Shown piece by piece: positions 7,574-16,279 of a stretch of 49,972 nt of DNA. Below the pieces are notes generated by a model. That model was given only the letters and a program-made list of their open reading frames with translations. It had not been told where the DNA came from and did not search any database. Origin of the DNA: Spirochaetes bacterium GWF1_51_8. Lineage in GTDB: Bacteria > Spirochaetota > Brevinematia > Brevinematales > GWF1-51-8. A program made the translations under genes and the position numbers. The stretch spans positions 1 to 49,972 of the forward strand of contig MIBE01000038.1 in assembly GCA_001829415.1 (NCBI GenBank), written 5' to 3'. The number at the start of each line of letters is the position of its first letter. Positions within the stretch are counted from its first letter, which is position 1.

Positions 7574-8569
7574 ATGAATGAAGGAAAGACCCTGTTATCG
7601 GTACTGACGGCGGCGGTCTTGATCGCCGGATTGAGCGGCGGCCTGAACGCGCAGGAAGAATCCGGGCCGGACAAGGTGAGCTTCGGTCTGTATATCATCG
7701 ATATCTACAATCTGCGGATGCAGGACAACGAGCTTGCGATAGACTTCTACCCCTTCTATTGTTACCAGAATTCCAATACCGATCCGTCGAAGTTCCTCGA
7801 GATCGTGAACGCTAAGGAGTTCGAGAAGTCCGGGGAGTACTTCGAACAGAAGACGGACTGTTACTACCAGACGATGAAGGTGAAATCGGTGATCAAGAAG
7901 AACTGGGATGTCGCGAAATTCCCGTTCGATAAACACACGGTCGAGATCGTTATCGAGGACATCGCGCGCGATGTCAACAAGGTCATATTTGTCCCCGACG
8001 CGAAGAACAGCTCGATCGATAAAAAGGTCAAGATTGCCGGGTGGGACATCACCGCCTCGCGCGTGCAGGTGATCACCAATGTCTGGGAGTCGACGTACGG
8101 CGACCCGGATATCGCCCCCGGGGATTACGCGAAGTATTCGCGCTACATTTTCTCGTTCGACCTCGAACGTACCGGCGGCGGGTGGGGCACGTTCCTGAAA
8201 ACATTCGTCGGCCTTTTCATCGCGGTGATGATCGCATTCGTCACATTGTTCGTCCGCCCGGAAGACCTCGACCCCCGGTTCGGACTCTCGGTCGGAGCGC
8301 TTTTCGCCGCCCTCGCGAGCCAGTATGTTATCTCGTCGGTTCTGCCCGAGACCCCGACTCAGACGTTAGTCGACTTCCTGCACAACATCTCGTATGTGTT
8401 CATCTTCCTCTGCGTGGGTGAATCGGCGATATCGTTAAAAATATATATGTCGGAAAAGATTGTTAACTCGCAGAAAAAAGCCCTGTTACTCGATAAAATC
8501 TCGGCTGGCATCATGATCCCGATCTACATGGGGATTGTCGTCGCGAGTGTCTGGCAGGCGCTTTCATAG
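7574..8569 (+). CDS. Prokaryotic pentameric ligand-gated ion channel homologue
   Basis: 331 aa with the Cys-loop receptor architecture minus the disulfide loop. Signal peptide 1-26; extracellular beta domain about 30-200 containing FPFDKH (117-122), the usual WxFPFDxH region of the family, and GWDIT; then four membrane segments: M1 about 207-227, M2 235-257 (pore-lining candidate), M3 264-288 and M4 308-329. The M3-M4 linker is short, as in GLIC/ELIC-type channels. Ligand and ion selectivity cannot be read. GAGGAG is 6 nt before the ATG. Monocistronic behind its own strong promoter. Confidence 0.78.
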   Translation: MNEGKTLLSVLTAAVLIAGLSGGLNAQEESGPDKVSFGLYIIDIYNLRMQDNELAIDFYPFYCYQNSNTDPSKFLEIVNAKEFEKSGEYFEQKTDCYYQTMKVKSVIKKNWDVAKFPFDKHTVEIVIEDIARDVNKVIFVPDAKNSSIDKKVKIAGWDITASRVQVITNVWESTYGDPDIAPGDYAKYSRYIFSFDLERTGGGWGTFLKTFVGLFIAVMIAFVTLFVRPEDLDPRFGLSVGALFAALASQYVISSVLPETPTQTLVDFLHNISYVFIFLCVGESAISLKIYMSEKIVNSQKKALLLDKISAGIMIPIYMGIVVASVWQALS

Positions 8570-8615
8570 GAAGTCGGAATCAGTGCAAAGTTAGGTCTGA
8601 AAAATCGGCATATAA

Positions 8616-8921
8616 AAAAGGGGCTGTCTCAAAGGGTGTGTTGACAAACTCATTTTGTCATTGCGAGGCGTCATGGTGAGCTTGCCTGCCTTCTCCTACG
8701 GAGAAGGAGACAGGCCGAACCATAACCGAAGCAATCCATTTAACTACTGGGTATATAAATTAAACAGACTGCTTTGCCTGCCTTCTCCTTCACAGGAGAA
8801 GGAGACAGGTCGCTCTGCTCCCTGTCCACCTTCTATCGAAAATGGAAGGCGGGCTCGCAGTGACAAAACATCATGTATTTTATGAGTTCGTCATCAAGCC
8901 CCAAAAGGCAGTCCCTTATTA
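8616..8921. repeat. MITE-like palindromic element, copy 1 (longest)
   Basis: About 300 bp with imperfect inverted ends: TTGACAAACTCAT...TGTCATTGCGAG at the left, CTCGCAGTGACA...ATGAGTTCGTCATCAA at the right, and an outer AAGGGGCTGTCT/AAGGCAGTCCCTT pair. The centre holds GAAGCAATC and AGACTGCTT, which also pair. Two smaller hairpins (CCTGCCTTCTCC/GGAGAAGGAGACAGG) are nested inside. It fills the gap between convergent genes; no coding function is seen. Confidence 0.8.
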
Positions 8922-8928
8922 ATTATGC

Positions 8929-10812
8929 CTACAGGTGATTCGTCAGATAAAGAGTAATGTTTGTCACGGAAACCGCGTTACCCCATATGGACATATTAGT
9001 CGAAATAATTTTATCATTGAAAGGCGAGAAATAGCCGTCTCCGTTCACATCGCTAAAAGCAAACGCTATTCCCTGATAACCAATATTCGATAATTCCGAA
9101 TGAATCGTAATGGTCTGAGAAACGGGGGCGTAACCCTTGGAACCTATCCCGATAGAGCTGCCCGATACGATGACCTTCGGATTCACATAGCCCGCCGGAT
9201 TGCCGTTGACCGAAAGGTTCACAACTGTTTTTGCCATAAAAAACTTATTCGTCAGGAGTATCGAATTCGATATAGCTTTCGTCTTGAGATAGATCGGTTC
9301 CGAAGCGGAAAGAGTCAATTCATTATAAAGGACTCTATTATCGTTATCCTCGTCTTTAAACACACCTATCATAGCGCTTACCGGCGCGGAATTGAATGAA
9401 TAGACATTGATAACGGTATTCTGGGGGTAGCTTCCGAATGTCATATCATAGCTGGGAAACTCCAGATTGTCCAGCACCCCGAACTTAAACAGGGACGCGT
9501 CGTCGCCAAAAATCATCCCGGTAAAACTATATTTGGATACGGGGAAATTTACTGTATTCGTGTATCTGATATAATTATTCCCGAATGGGAGACTGTTTGT
9601 ATTCTTAACCGATGTTTTTGAGGAAGCTATAGAATTTATAAGAAACTGAAAATACCCGATCGCCCCGGACAACTGTTCGACTGTAGCAAACATGAAGTAG
9701 GACTCGTTATTAGTTGACCCGGATGCGCAGGTATAGAGTTTTAGAGTATAGGAACTACCGGCGACCGGCGAATAAGTGAACTCATCGATTCCGCGGAAAA
9801 GGATCACATACTTCATATCGTCCGCACCCGACCCGCTCAAAGTACCGGAGATCAGTTTCGGAACGAGATTGAAGACCAATCCGGAAAGATTCGATACCGT
9901 ATAGATAGTACCGAGTTTCCCCATACACTCGCTTGTATACTCTGAAAGGATACCGTCAAAAGCGTTATTTCCGGTCGTATCGACATAATAACTCAGCTCG
10001 ATACTGTTGGTATTGCCTACCGTGATCCCGAGGCTGAACGGAATGTTTTTATTTGTGGAGGGCGCGGTGTAGGCGGTTTGTCCTGAGATGTTGTCGTATG
10101 CGACCACGCCGACCGGCAATCCGAAAATATTCCCCTTGAGTTCACCGCCGATAGTCATGGATGAGAAATCGGGGATATTGATAACGATATTCGAGACATG
10201 ATTGGTATAGAGAGTAAAAGTCTCCGCGTAGGGGACGGTAAATTCGCCGGGGTCGAGAATATTGTTCCCGTTATCATCGCGGAAGGCCTTCAATGTCATG
10301 GTGAGCATCGAAGGTATGGCCATAACGGAAAAGTTTCCTCCCGCATCGGGGGCCGTGTAATATTCGAGGGAAGTCAGCGTTTGCATTTTCACTTTCCATG
10401 CCGGGGTGAAATGGTTGGTCAGTTTCCCGGAGGCCGAATAGATTTCTATGATAGGGATGTCGATCACGACACCCGAGACGGGGTCCGCGCCGATATTCAC
10501 CACGGGCTGATCTATCGATACCGTTTCGCCGGCATCGGGAATGTTATTGTTGTTGAGGTCTATGAACGCGATTACGATTTTCCCGCCGAGGTTTTTCTGG
10601 ACGGTTATATCGAAATGCCCCGCGCCGTCCGCAGAAGAAACACCGTTCAGGAAGTAAGTACCCCCGGATTTGGAACCCACGGCGGCCTTCCATAAGGATG
10701 AATATGCGCCGGTAAACGAACCGGAAACATTGATCAGATTTACCGGAACCCCGCAGGATATGACCATCCCGAATAATGCTATCAAAAGACCTATGCCGGA
10801 AAGTCTTTTCAT
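8929..10812 (-). CDS. Large lipoprotein with repeated beta modules and DxNxN motifs
   Basis: 627 aa lipoprotein of unknown function. Lipobox VISC (Cys20) in a clear signal peptide. The chosen start is the second of two adjacent ATGs (10812), 6 nt after GGAG; the frame extends upstream without signal. The body consists of repeated beta modules with calcium-loop-like segments DLNNNNIPDAGE, DDNGNNILDPGE, DEDNDNRVLYNE and DVNGDGYFSPFND, reminiscent of carboxypeptidase-regulatory-like or EF-hand-like loops. Likely on the periplasmic or outer surface. Its last 110 residues are duplicated in the partial gene just upstream (10948-11307). Confidence 0.75.
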   Translation of the reverse strand: MKRLSGIGLLIALFGMVISCGVPVNLINVSGSFTGAYSSLWKAAVGSKSGGTYFLNGVSSADGAGHFDITVQKNLGGKIVIAFIDLNNNNIPDAGETVSIDQPVVNIGADPVSGVVIDIPIIEIYSASGKLTNHFTPAWKVKMQTLTSLEYYTAPDAGGNFSVMAIPSMLTMTLKAFRDDNGNNILDPGEFTVPYAETFTLYTNHVSNIVINIPDFSSMTIGGELKGNIFGLPVGVVAYDNISGQTAYTAPSTNKNIPFSLGITVGNTNSIELSYYVDTTGNNAFDGILSEYTSECMGKLGTIYTVSNLSGLVFNLVPKLISGTLSGSGADDMKYVILFRGIDEFTYSPVAGSSYTLKLYTCASGSTNNESYFMFATVEQLSGAIGYFQFLINSIASSKTSVKNTNSLPFGNNYIRYTNTVNFPVSKYSFTGMIFGDDASLFKFGVLDNLEFPSYDMTFGSYPQNTVINVYSFNSAPVSAMIGVFKDEDNDNRVLYNELTLSASEPIYLKTKAISNSILLTNKFFMAKTVVNLSVNGNPAGYVNPKVIVSGSSIGIGSKGYAPVSQTITIHSELSNIGYQGIAFAFSDVNGDGYFSPFNDKIISTNMSIWGNAVSVTNITLYLTNHL

Positions 10813-10905
10813 CATCCTCTCCTTTCTATAGTATATAAACATGAGTGTATTATAACGGGAGTTTGAAAATACTTCCAGCTTCGTAGCGGATAATTGACGA
10901 ATCAT

Positions 10906-10934
10906 AAAAAAATCCCCGCTCCGGAGAGCGGGGA
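10906..10934 (-). terminator. Rho-independent terminator
   Basis: Minus strand: TCCCCGCTC-tccg-GAGCGGGGA followed by a T run. It closes the partial gene at 10948-11307. Confidence 0.85.
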
Positions 10935-10947
10935 TAGAGGATTTACC

Positions 10948-11307
10948 TTAAAGGTGATTGGTAACAATTAGCGTGAGATTGGTACTTGAGACATTGTTCA
11001 TCCATAAAGGTGCGTTTGTAGAGATGATGGATTCCGTTCCCGATTCATACCATCCGTTGCCGTTCAAATCGCTGAAAAGATAGATATTTCCGCTATAAGG
11101 AGCATTGGAAATTTCCGTGTAAAGATTGATAACCTGTGAAACCGGCGAATAGACCATTTGGTAATTCGGATCGGGATTGATGGATGCAAACACTTTCGGA
11201 TTGATATACCCGGTAAGGCTGCCGCTGATCGTGAGGTTGACAGTCGTTTTAGCGACAAAAAACTGATTGGTTACGGTTACTGCATTCGTCATCTGAACGG
11301 GAATCAT
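10948..11307 (-). pseudogene. 5'-truncated tail paralogue of the neighbouring lipoprotein
   Basis: 119 codons without signal peptide or ribosome binding site. They align end to end with the C-terminus of the 8929-10812 lipoprotein: NQFFVAKTTVNLTISG against NKFFMAKTVVNLSVNG, SPVSQVINLYTEISN against APVSQTITIHSELSN, DLNGNGW against DVNGDGY, and both end TNHL. The frame stays open upstream into the next terminator with no start. Best read as the 3' remnant of a former tandem paralogue; expression is doubtful. Confidence 0.75.
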
Positions 11308-11340
11308 AACGAGTCGGTCTTTGTGAAAAAACAGGTTTGA

Positions 11341-11370
11341 TAAAAAGGGGTTGCTTATTAGACAACCCCT
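11341..11370 (-). terminator. Terminator behind the 1274-residue lipoprotein gene
   Basis: Stem GGGGTTG/CAACCCC with T tracts on both strands, 13 bp after the stop at 11383. Could work bidirectionally. Confidence 0.85.
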
Positions 11371-11382
11371 TTTTTGTTTTGT

Positions 11383-14300
11383 TTAATACAGTAAAAATTT
11401 TTGAATTCTATTATTCCCAGCATCGGCAATTATTATATAATTACCAAGCTTCTTGATATCAGTGGGAGCATTAAACTGCCCCACTGCCGAACCTTGTAGA
11501 CCAAATTGATAAAGTTTAGTTCCTTGATGGTTGAAAATTTTAATTTTATATGTATCGTGGGGATCACAAATATAAATGAAATTTTCATCGACAATAATAC
11601 TTTCTTCATTTCCATAAGGATTGTTCCCTACAGTGATATTATTGAGAGTATTCAGTAGATTTGCAGAAGCATTATAAATTTTAATTTTGTTCTTATCTAA
11701 AACATAGATATTATTCCCGAAAACATCCATTTCAGCCATTTGATCTTCAAGAATGATTTTTGAAAGATAAGTAGAATTTGAAGCAATAAACACACAACAA
11801 GAATATACCGATCCATAATCTGAAATATAACTATAGAAATCATTAAATATAAATCGATATGCATTACAAGAAAAATTTGGGCTAAGGGGAGTTACTGACA
11901 ACGGGGTAGGTGCCATGGAGTAGGTACTATTATTGGTATTCAACATATGAATTGAACCACCTGCTCCTGTAATAAAGAAGTACCCATCTTTTAACTGGAA
12001 TAATTGCGAGAGTGGATGAATCAGTGACATTCCAAGATTCCATGAGCGAATAAATACACCATTAGTGTTGAATAGCTTTATACTCTTAGCATATGCATCA
12101 AAGATAAATAATAAGTTGTTACTTGAAATTAAAATATTTAATGAACTTTGGCCATAAGAGGTATAAATGCTTCCAAAGGATCCAAATGATGACATATAAA
12201 TAGCTCTGGGATAAACAACAAAAGGAATCGTATTTGTCAGGCTAGAATTACCGCCAGAATCTACGCAATAAATATAAAGTGTGTTTTGTCCAATACTGAG
12301 GTTACTGACACTTATGTTCCAAGTAGCATTTGTATCAACAGAAACTTGACTAAACCCTCCTGTATTAAACTTATAATATACATTGTCCGCAGGAAATACT
12401 CCCCCCGATGTTGCCAACCCCTGCATAATGAACGCGCTGGGTAGATTAGTCATGTAGCTTGGGGTATTAACAGAAACAATCACCCCGTCAGTATTAGGAG
12501 TTTGAACATTAATTGCTGAATAACTTGTACTTTTCCCAAGAATATTTTTCGCCCATACTTTGTACTGATATAGTTTATCATTTTGAATAGTTGAATCTAC
12601 GAACCAGTTATTTATTGTAGTAAATTCCATAATCTGACTATTACTGACATCTACACGTTGGATTAGATACTGATTTGCTCCATTTACAGTATCCCATGAT
12701 AACCGTACTAAATCAAGGGTCAATGCTGAAATGGTTAAATTATTTGGATTATTTGGTAAAAGGGGTGTAATTGATTTGATTACAGAATTCGTACTATACC
12801 CCGAATAATTAGAAATCATGATGGTGTAACTGTACGTTTTATTTGTAACGAGATTGGTATCGATATAGTTTAACGATGTTAAAAACATCTTTTTTTCTGA
12901 AAGCCCCGGTGCATTTCTGGTAATAATGTAAGATAAAGCACCGCTTACACTATTCCATGATAATGAAATAGAACCATTTACACTAGCAATAGCAGAAAAA
13001 CCGATTGGAGTTTGGGGTATGGGAATAGGTAAAGTGGTCGTTAAATCTGATTGAGGACTTTCAGCCCCGCCGGAAACCGCAGTCACCCTATATTGGTAGG
13101 ATAATCCTGATTTTAACCCCTTTTTATCGATATAGTTCAAACCGGTTGTATAGAAGCGTTCGATATAGAAATTATTAGTATATTTGTAAACATAATATCC
13201 ATCAATAAATGGAATTGCGCTCCAAGAAATCCTTATTGACGCATCCGGATTAATAGTATTAATAATATTCAAGGGTTTATTATTTGGAGAATAAACTGGA
13301 TAATCGGAACTGTGCAGTCCCAACATATTATTTATTTCTGGGATACCTAATGGTAAACATTCCTCAAGAGTTTTGTCATAATATATTATCGAAAATTTAA
13401 GGTACTCAAATATTTCTTTTATTGATAACGAAACTTTATCTAAATCTTTTTCTCTTGTAATAATTGCGTTCTTATTAAATGCTGAATTAAGAAAGAATGT
13501 GTTTGTAAACTCAGTTCCATCATTAAAAAAGGCACCAATTAATCGATATGTTGTAATACTCTTCGCCTGATTTCCATACTCTAAAAATAAATATTGATCA
13601 AAATATTCACTATATTCATTTTTATCCCAAAGGTCATATAGAATCGATGCTTCTTTATAATACCTAATAAAATCAAATCTGTATAAATAATAATCGTGGT
13701 CTAAATAATAATCATCGCTTCTTCCTATTGAATTAAAGTTTTGAGTTTCCGATGCAAATAATACCTCTTTGCTACCGAAATTTGCTTCCAATATTTTACA
13801 TAGATTGTTCTTTTCAATTGCTTCTCCCCCATACCTGTTTATTAAAAATGTGACCGCAAAAAATTCCGCCCAAGCTTCTTGTTTTAAGACGTTTGGATAG
13901 CTTGAATAAATTGGATCGGTTGTTCCATCGGGAAAATTTATTGGTCTAGTATTGATTTCCCAATCCAGTCGAAACAATTCACCTAGGGAGGATTTCATCA
14001 TGTGAATATAATGGCCGTATTCATGTGCACATACTTCTTTATTATACTGATATGAAAGGTCAATATCAATCCCAAAAGGTGTTGCCATTCCAGCTTTATT
14101 CCCCAACTCAACAGCTTCTATCCACACTTGTCCGGGATCAAGATCAAAGCTCTTCGCATAGGTATTCAATTCATAAAAAATACCCATTAGGGCAGAGTAT
14201 GCGATTCCATCACTTTGAATGTTTACCACTTCGCTAAATTGTTCTGTTGAATCCTTAGTATAATAGTATCGATCAAAAATCCATCCATACCCTAGATGAT

Positions 14301-15207
14301 TATAGGTGTAACAAGCATAATAACTAAATAATTCAAAAAACATTTTATAAGTGGTGTTTTTTGGAAGGTCAATTTCGATATTTCCATACTGATCTATTCT
14401 TTTTGAAAACGAGCCAATACTCCCGTTAGCATAATGAAATTTTACATTGATATCGGGATATATTCCTTCTACCCATTTGTGTTGCATTGACGAATCAGGT
14501 TTACTATATTTAAAATGAATATGACACTTCGTTTTTTCAACCAGTACCGCCCCAATTCCACCTAATGCATCGCTTATATTCCCCCAGATTGCTTGTAGCC
14601 AATCAAAAAATCCCTTCGTAGAATTTGTATTTGTCCAACCGCATTCCTCGATACGTGTAGTATATTCATTAATAAATGATATATCAAGTCCACCCATATT
14701 CGATAGTTCGGTGTAACTCACTTTTCTTATTGGTTTAAAAACAAAAGTATGATTCATTAAGAATTCATTATAATGTTTTGAAGTGATTAAAGCATAGTAG
14801 GGCATAACGTTTGAATAGCCTTTCCCTGAAAACACACCATCCGCATTTTCAAAAAATTCAAGCATTTCTTCATTAGTTTCAAATCCAGGCATAGGTAATA
14901 CCGAATATGGAACAAAACACTGTATCATTTTGTTTACTTCGGAGATGTTTGTTACAAAAATAACTACATAGTATAAATCGGGTTTTGAGTCAGAATGAGG
15001 CACAAGAATCTTTTGATTTATAAAAATTTCTGCTTCATCATAAGCAATTTCAGCCTGAACGGGACTAATTGGTATGATTACTTCAGGGAGATTGTCCATA
15101 TTGATTTGTTCAACGTTCACACCCCCGCTGCCCGGAATTAAGTTTACACACGAAAAAAGGCCAAACGACAAAAATAAACAAAAAACTAATAACCCCTCTT
15201 TCTTCAT
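11383..15207 (-). CDS. Giant lipoprotein: zinc metalloprotease, three FN3 domains, Ig-like domain, NHL propeller
   Basis: 1274 aa. Lipobox FSC (Cys20). Residues about 50-640 contain a gluzincin-like site: HEYGH (395-399) with downstream QEAWAEFF (Glu444 or Glu448 as candidate third zinc ligand). Three fibronectin type III-like domains follow (about 643-728, 731-815, 819-905; each with xSWxxxxGAxxY and YxYxV strands), then an Ig-like/Big domain (909-1000) and an NHL-type beta-propeller (about 1005-1274, ending FNAPTDIKKL...DAGNNRIQKF). Surface-anchored protease or adhesin is the likely role. AGGAGG precedes the ATG. The gene is strikingly AT-rich with A/T-ending codons, unlike both flanks, suggesting transfer. 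Confidence 0.8.
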   Translation of the reverse strand: MKKEGLLVFCLFLSFGLFSCVNLIPGSGGVNVEQINMDNLPEVIIPISPVQAEIAYDEAEIFINQKILVPHSDSKPDLYYVVIFVTNISEVNKMIQCFVPYSVLPMPGFETNEEMLEFFENADGVFSGKGYSNVMPYYALITSKHYNEFLMNHTFVFKPIRKVSYTELSNMGGLDISFINEYTTRIEECGWTNTNSTKGFFDWLQAIWGNISDALGGIGAVLVEKTKCHIHFKYSKPDSSMQHKWVEGIYPDINVKFHYANGSIGSFSKRIDQYGNIEIDLPKNTTYKMFFELFSYYACYTYNHLGYGWIFDRYYYTKDSTEQFSEVVNIQSDGIAYSALMGIFYELNTYAKSFDLDPGQVWIEAVELGNKAGMATPFGIDIDLSYQYNKEVCAHEYGHYIHMMKSSLGELFRLDWEINTRPINFPDGTTDPIYSSYPNVLKQEAWAEFFAVTFLINRYGGEAIEKNNLCKILEANFGSKEVLFASETQNFNSIGRSDDYYLDHDYYLYRFDFIRYYKEASILYDLWDKNEYSEYFDQYLFLEYGNQAKSITTYRLIGAFFNDGTEFTNTFFLNSAFNKNAIITREKDLDKVSLSIKEIFEYLKFSIIYYDKTLEECLPLGIPEINNMLGLHSSDYPVYSPNNKPLNIINTINPDASIRISWSAIPFIDGYYVYKYTNNFYIERFYTTGLNYIDKKGLKSGLSYQYRVTAVSGGAESPQSDLTTTLPIPIPQTPIGFSAIASVNGSISLSWNSVSGALSYIITRNAPGLSEKKMFLTSLNYIDTNLVTNKTYSYTIMISNYSGYSTNSVIKSITPLLPNNPNNLTISALTLDLVRLSWDTVNGANQYLIQRVDVSNSQIMEFTTINNWFVDSTIQNDKLYQYKVWAKNILGKSTSYSAINVQTPNTDGVIVSVNTPSYMTNLPSAFIMQGLATSGGVFPADNVYYKFNTGGFSQVSVDTNATWNISVSNLSIGQNTLYIYCVDSGGNSSLTNTIPFVVYPRAIYMSSFGSFGSIYTSYGQSSLNILISSNNLLFIFDAYAKSIKLFNTNGVFIRSWNLGMSLIHPLSQLFQLKDGYFFITGAGGSIHMLNTNNSTYSMAPTPLSVTPLSPNFSCNAYRFIFNDFYSYISDYGSVYSCCVFIASNSTYLSKIILEDQMAEMDVFGNNIYVLDKNKIKIYNASANLLNTLNNITVGNNPYGNEESIIVDENFIYICDPHDTYKIKIFNHQGTKLYQFGLQGSAVGQFNAPTDIKKLGNYIIIADAGNNRIQKFLLY

Positions 15208-15236
15208 GATACTTCCTCCTTATTCTATAGAAATTC

Positions 15237-15265
15237 AGTATATAATGTTGTATAAAATGAGTCAA
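15237..15265 (-). promoter_or_regulatory. Promoter of the giant lipoprotein gene
   Basis: Minus strand: TTGACT, 17 bp, TATACT, about 30 bp before the ATG at 15207. Confidence 0.65.
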
Positions 15266-15306
15266 TTAATCGATAAAAATTTCAGCCAGTTTTAAATAAA
15301 CTAATC

Positions 15307-15852
15307 TTAATTCTCCGAAATGGGTTTCGCCGTCTTCATCACCGCGGCGATCTTATCGATAAACTGAATATAGATATCCTCGGGGCGGTCGTATTTCATC
15401 TGGTAGACGCCCTTGGGAGTTTTGAATAAAACGATCGTACCTTTCCACAACCCGTCGCTGCTCTGGTAGGTGTATTCCTTCAGGATGCATTCCATCCCGT
15501 TGAGCTTGGACGTGTCGGTCTTAAGGACTTTCAGCGAGGAATCCTTTTTCGGCGCGTGACCGTTATAGACCACGTTCTTGAAATCGTCATTCATCATCGA
15601 TTTCGCTTCCTTCCAGTCCTGGGTGAGCGAAAACTTATCGATATTTAACGTACCCTCAGCGACTTTTATCATGAGGTTGTTTTCAAACATATCGACATAC
15701 TCGTTCTTCGGGTCGATATAGATGGAAAATCCGGCGGAGGTCATCACGTATGTCCCTTCGCCCTTCTTGGATTTGATTTCCATACATTCGTCTTCATGTC
15801 CGGCATAGGCAAATCCCGAGATCAAGAGAAGCGCCAGGATATAGAGTTTCAT
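15307..15852 (-). CDS. Small secreted protein of unknown function
   Basis: 181 aa with a signal peptide (residues 1-17, ending AYA). The mature part alternates strands (GTYVMTSAGFSIYID, KGTIVLFKTPKGVYQMKYD) and ends in a helix, resembling the small alpha/beta PsbP/DcrB-like secreted fold. That resemblance is by pattern only. A protein of similar size and layout is encoded at 18211-18744. GGAGG precedes the ATG. No function assigned. Confidence 0.7.
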   Translation of the reverse strand: MKLYILALLLISGFAYAGHEDECMEIKSKKGEGTYVMTSAGFSIYIDPKNEYVDMFENNLMIKVAEGTLNIDKFSLTQDWKEAKSMMNDDFKNVVYNGHAPKKDSSLKVLKTDTSKLNGMECILKEYTYQSSDGLWKGTIVLFKTPKGVYQMKYDRPEDIYIQFIDKIAAVMKTAKPISEN

Positions 15853-15876
15853 ATTTCCTCCTTTATGGATATAAAT

Positions 15877-15905
15877 ATCATATCACCGGAATAAGGAATC
15901 CGCAA
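15877..15905 (-). promoter_or_regulatory. Possible promoter of the 15307-15852 gene
   Basis: Minus strand: TTGCGG, 17 bp, TATGAT, about 25 bp upstream of the ATG. Confidence 0.45.
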
Positions 15906-15970
15906 TAATTCTATTTTAACTTTTATGCAATAAATCATTGATAAACACGTTATAACAGACAGGGGTGGAG

Positions 15971-16093
15971 ATGAAAGAAGAACTCACTTATACCCTTGAA
16001 GCCGAAAAACCGAAGCTTCTCGGATACATCCGGAATCGCTTACCGCATTCGATTATTCGGAATTCGAACAGTTTCTCGATATTAAGTAAGTAA
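15971..16093 (+). pseudogene. Fragment resembling the N-terminus of an ECF sigma factor
   Basis: 40-codon frame opening with MKEELTYTLEAEKPKLLGYIRNRL, the pattern of a sigma-70 region 2 start, and then losing the pattern. A second frame over the same bases (about 16036-16090) reads ESLTAFDYSEFEQFLDIK and stops, so two fragments may be fused here. GGGGTGGAG stands directly before the ATG. The rest of the 15853-16279 gap holds only the promoter at 16118. Identity is tentative. Confidence 0.35.
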
Positions 16094-16117
16094 GATTAAA
16101 ACTAAGTATTATACCTA

Positions 16118-16146
16118 TTGACAAACTCTGCGGAATATATCATAAT
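16118..16146 (+). promoter_or_regulatory. Promoter of the radical SAM gene
   Basis: TTGACA, 17 bp, CATAAT. Predicted start near 16153 gives a leader of about 125 nt before the ATG at 16280. Confidence 0.65.
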
Positions 16147-16279
16147 ATGTTATCGAAGGTGCGTTGGTGTTTGGACCGGAAAAACTGAAACTATATTGCA
16201 TCTTCGGTGACGGAAATCATCCGCTCGAGTGTTTCATTAGATAGGCGGATTGCGTATTCGGCCGCCGCGGGAGAGACGG

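Noticed and set aside
8616..8921. Insertion sequence with transposase
   Set aside because: The element is about 300 bp without a transposase-like frame; only a non-autonomous palindromic element is supported.
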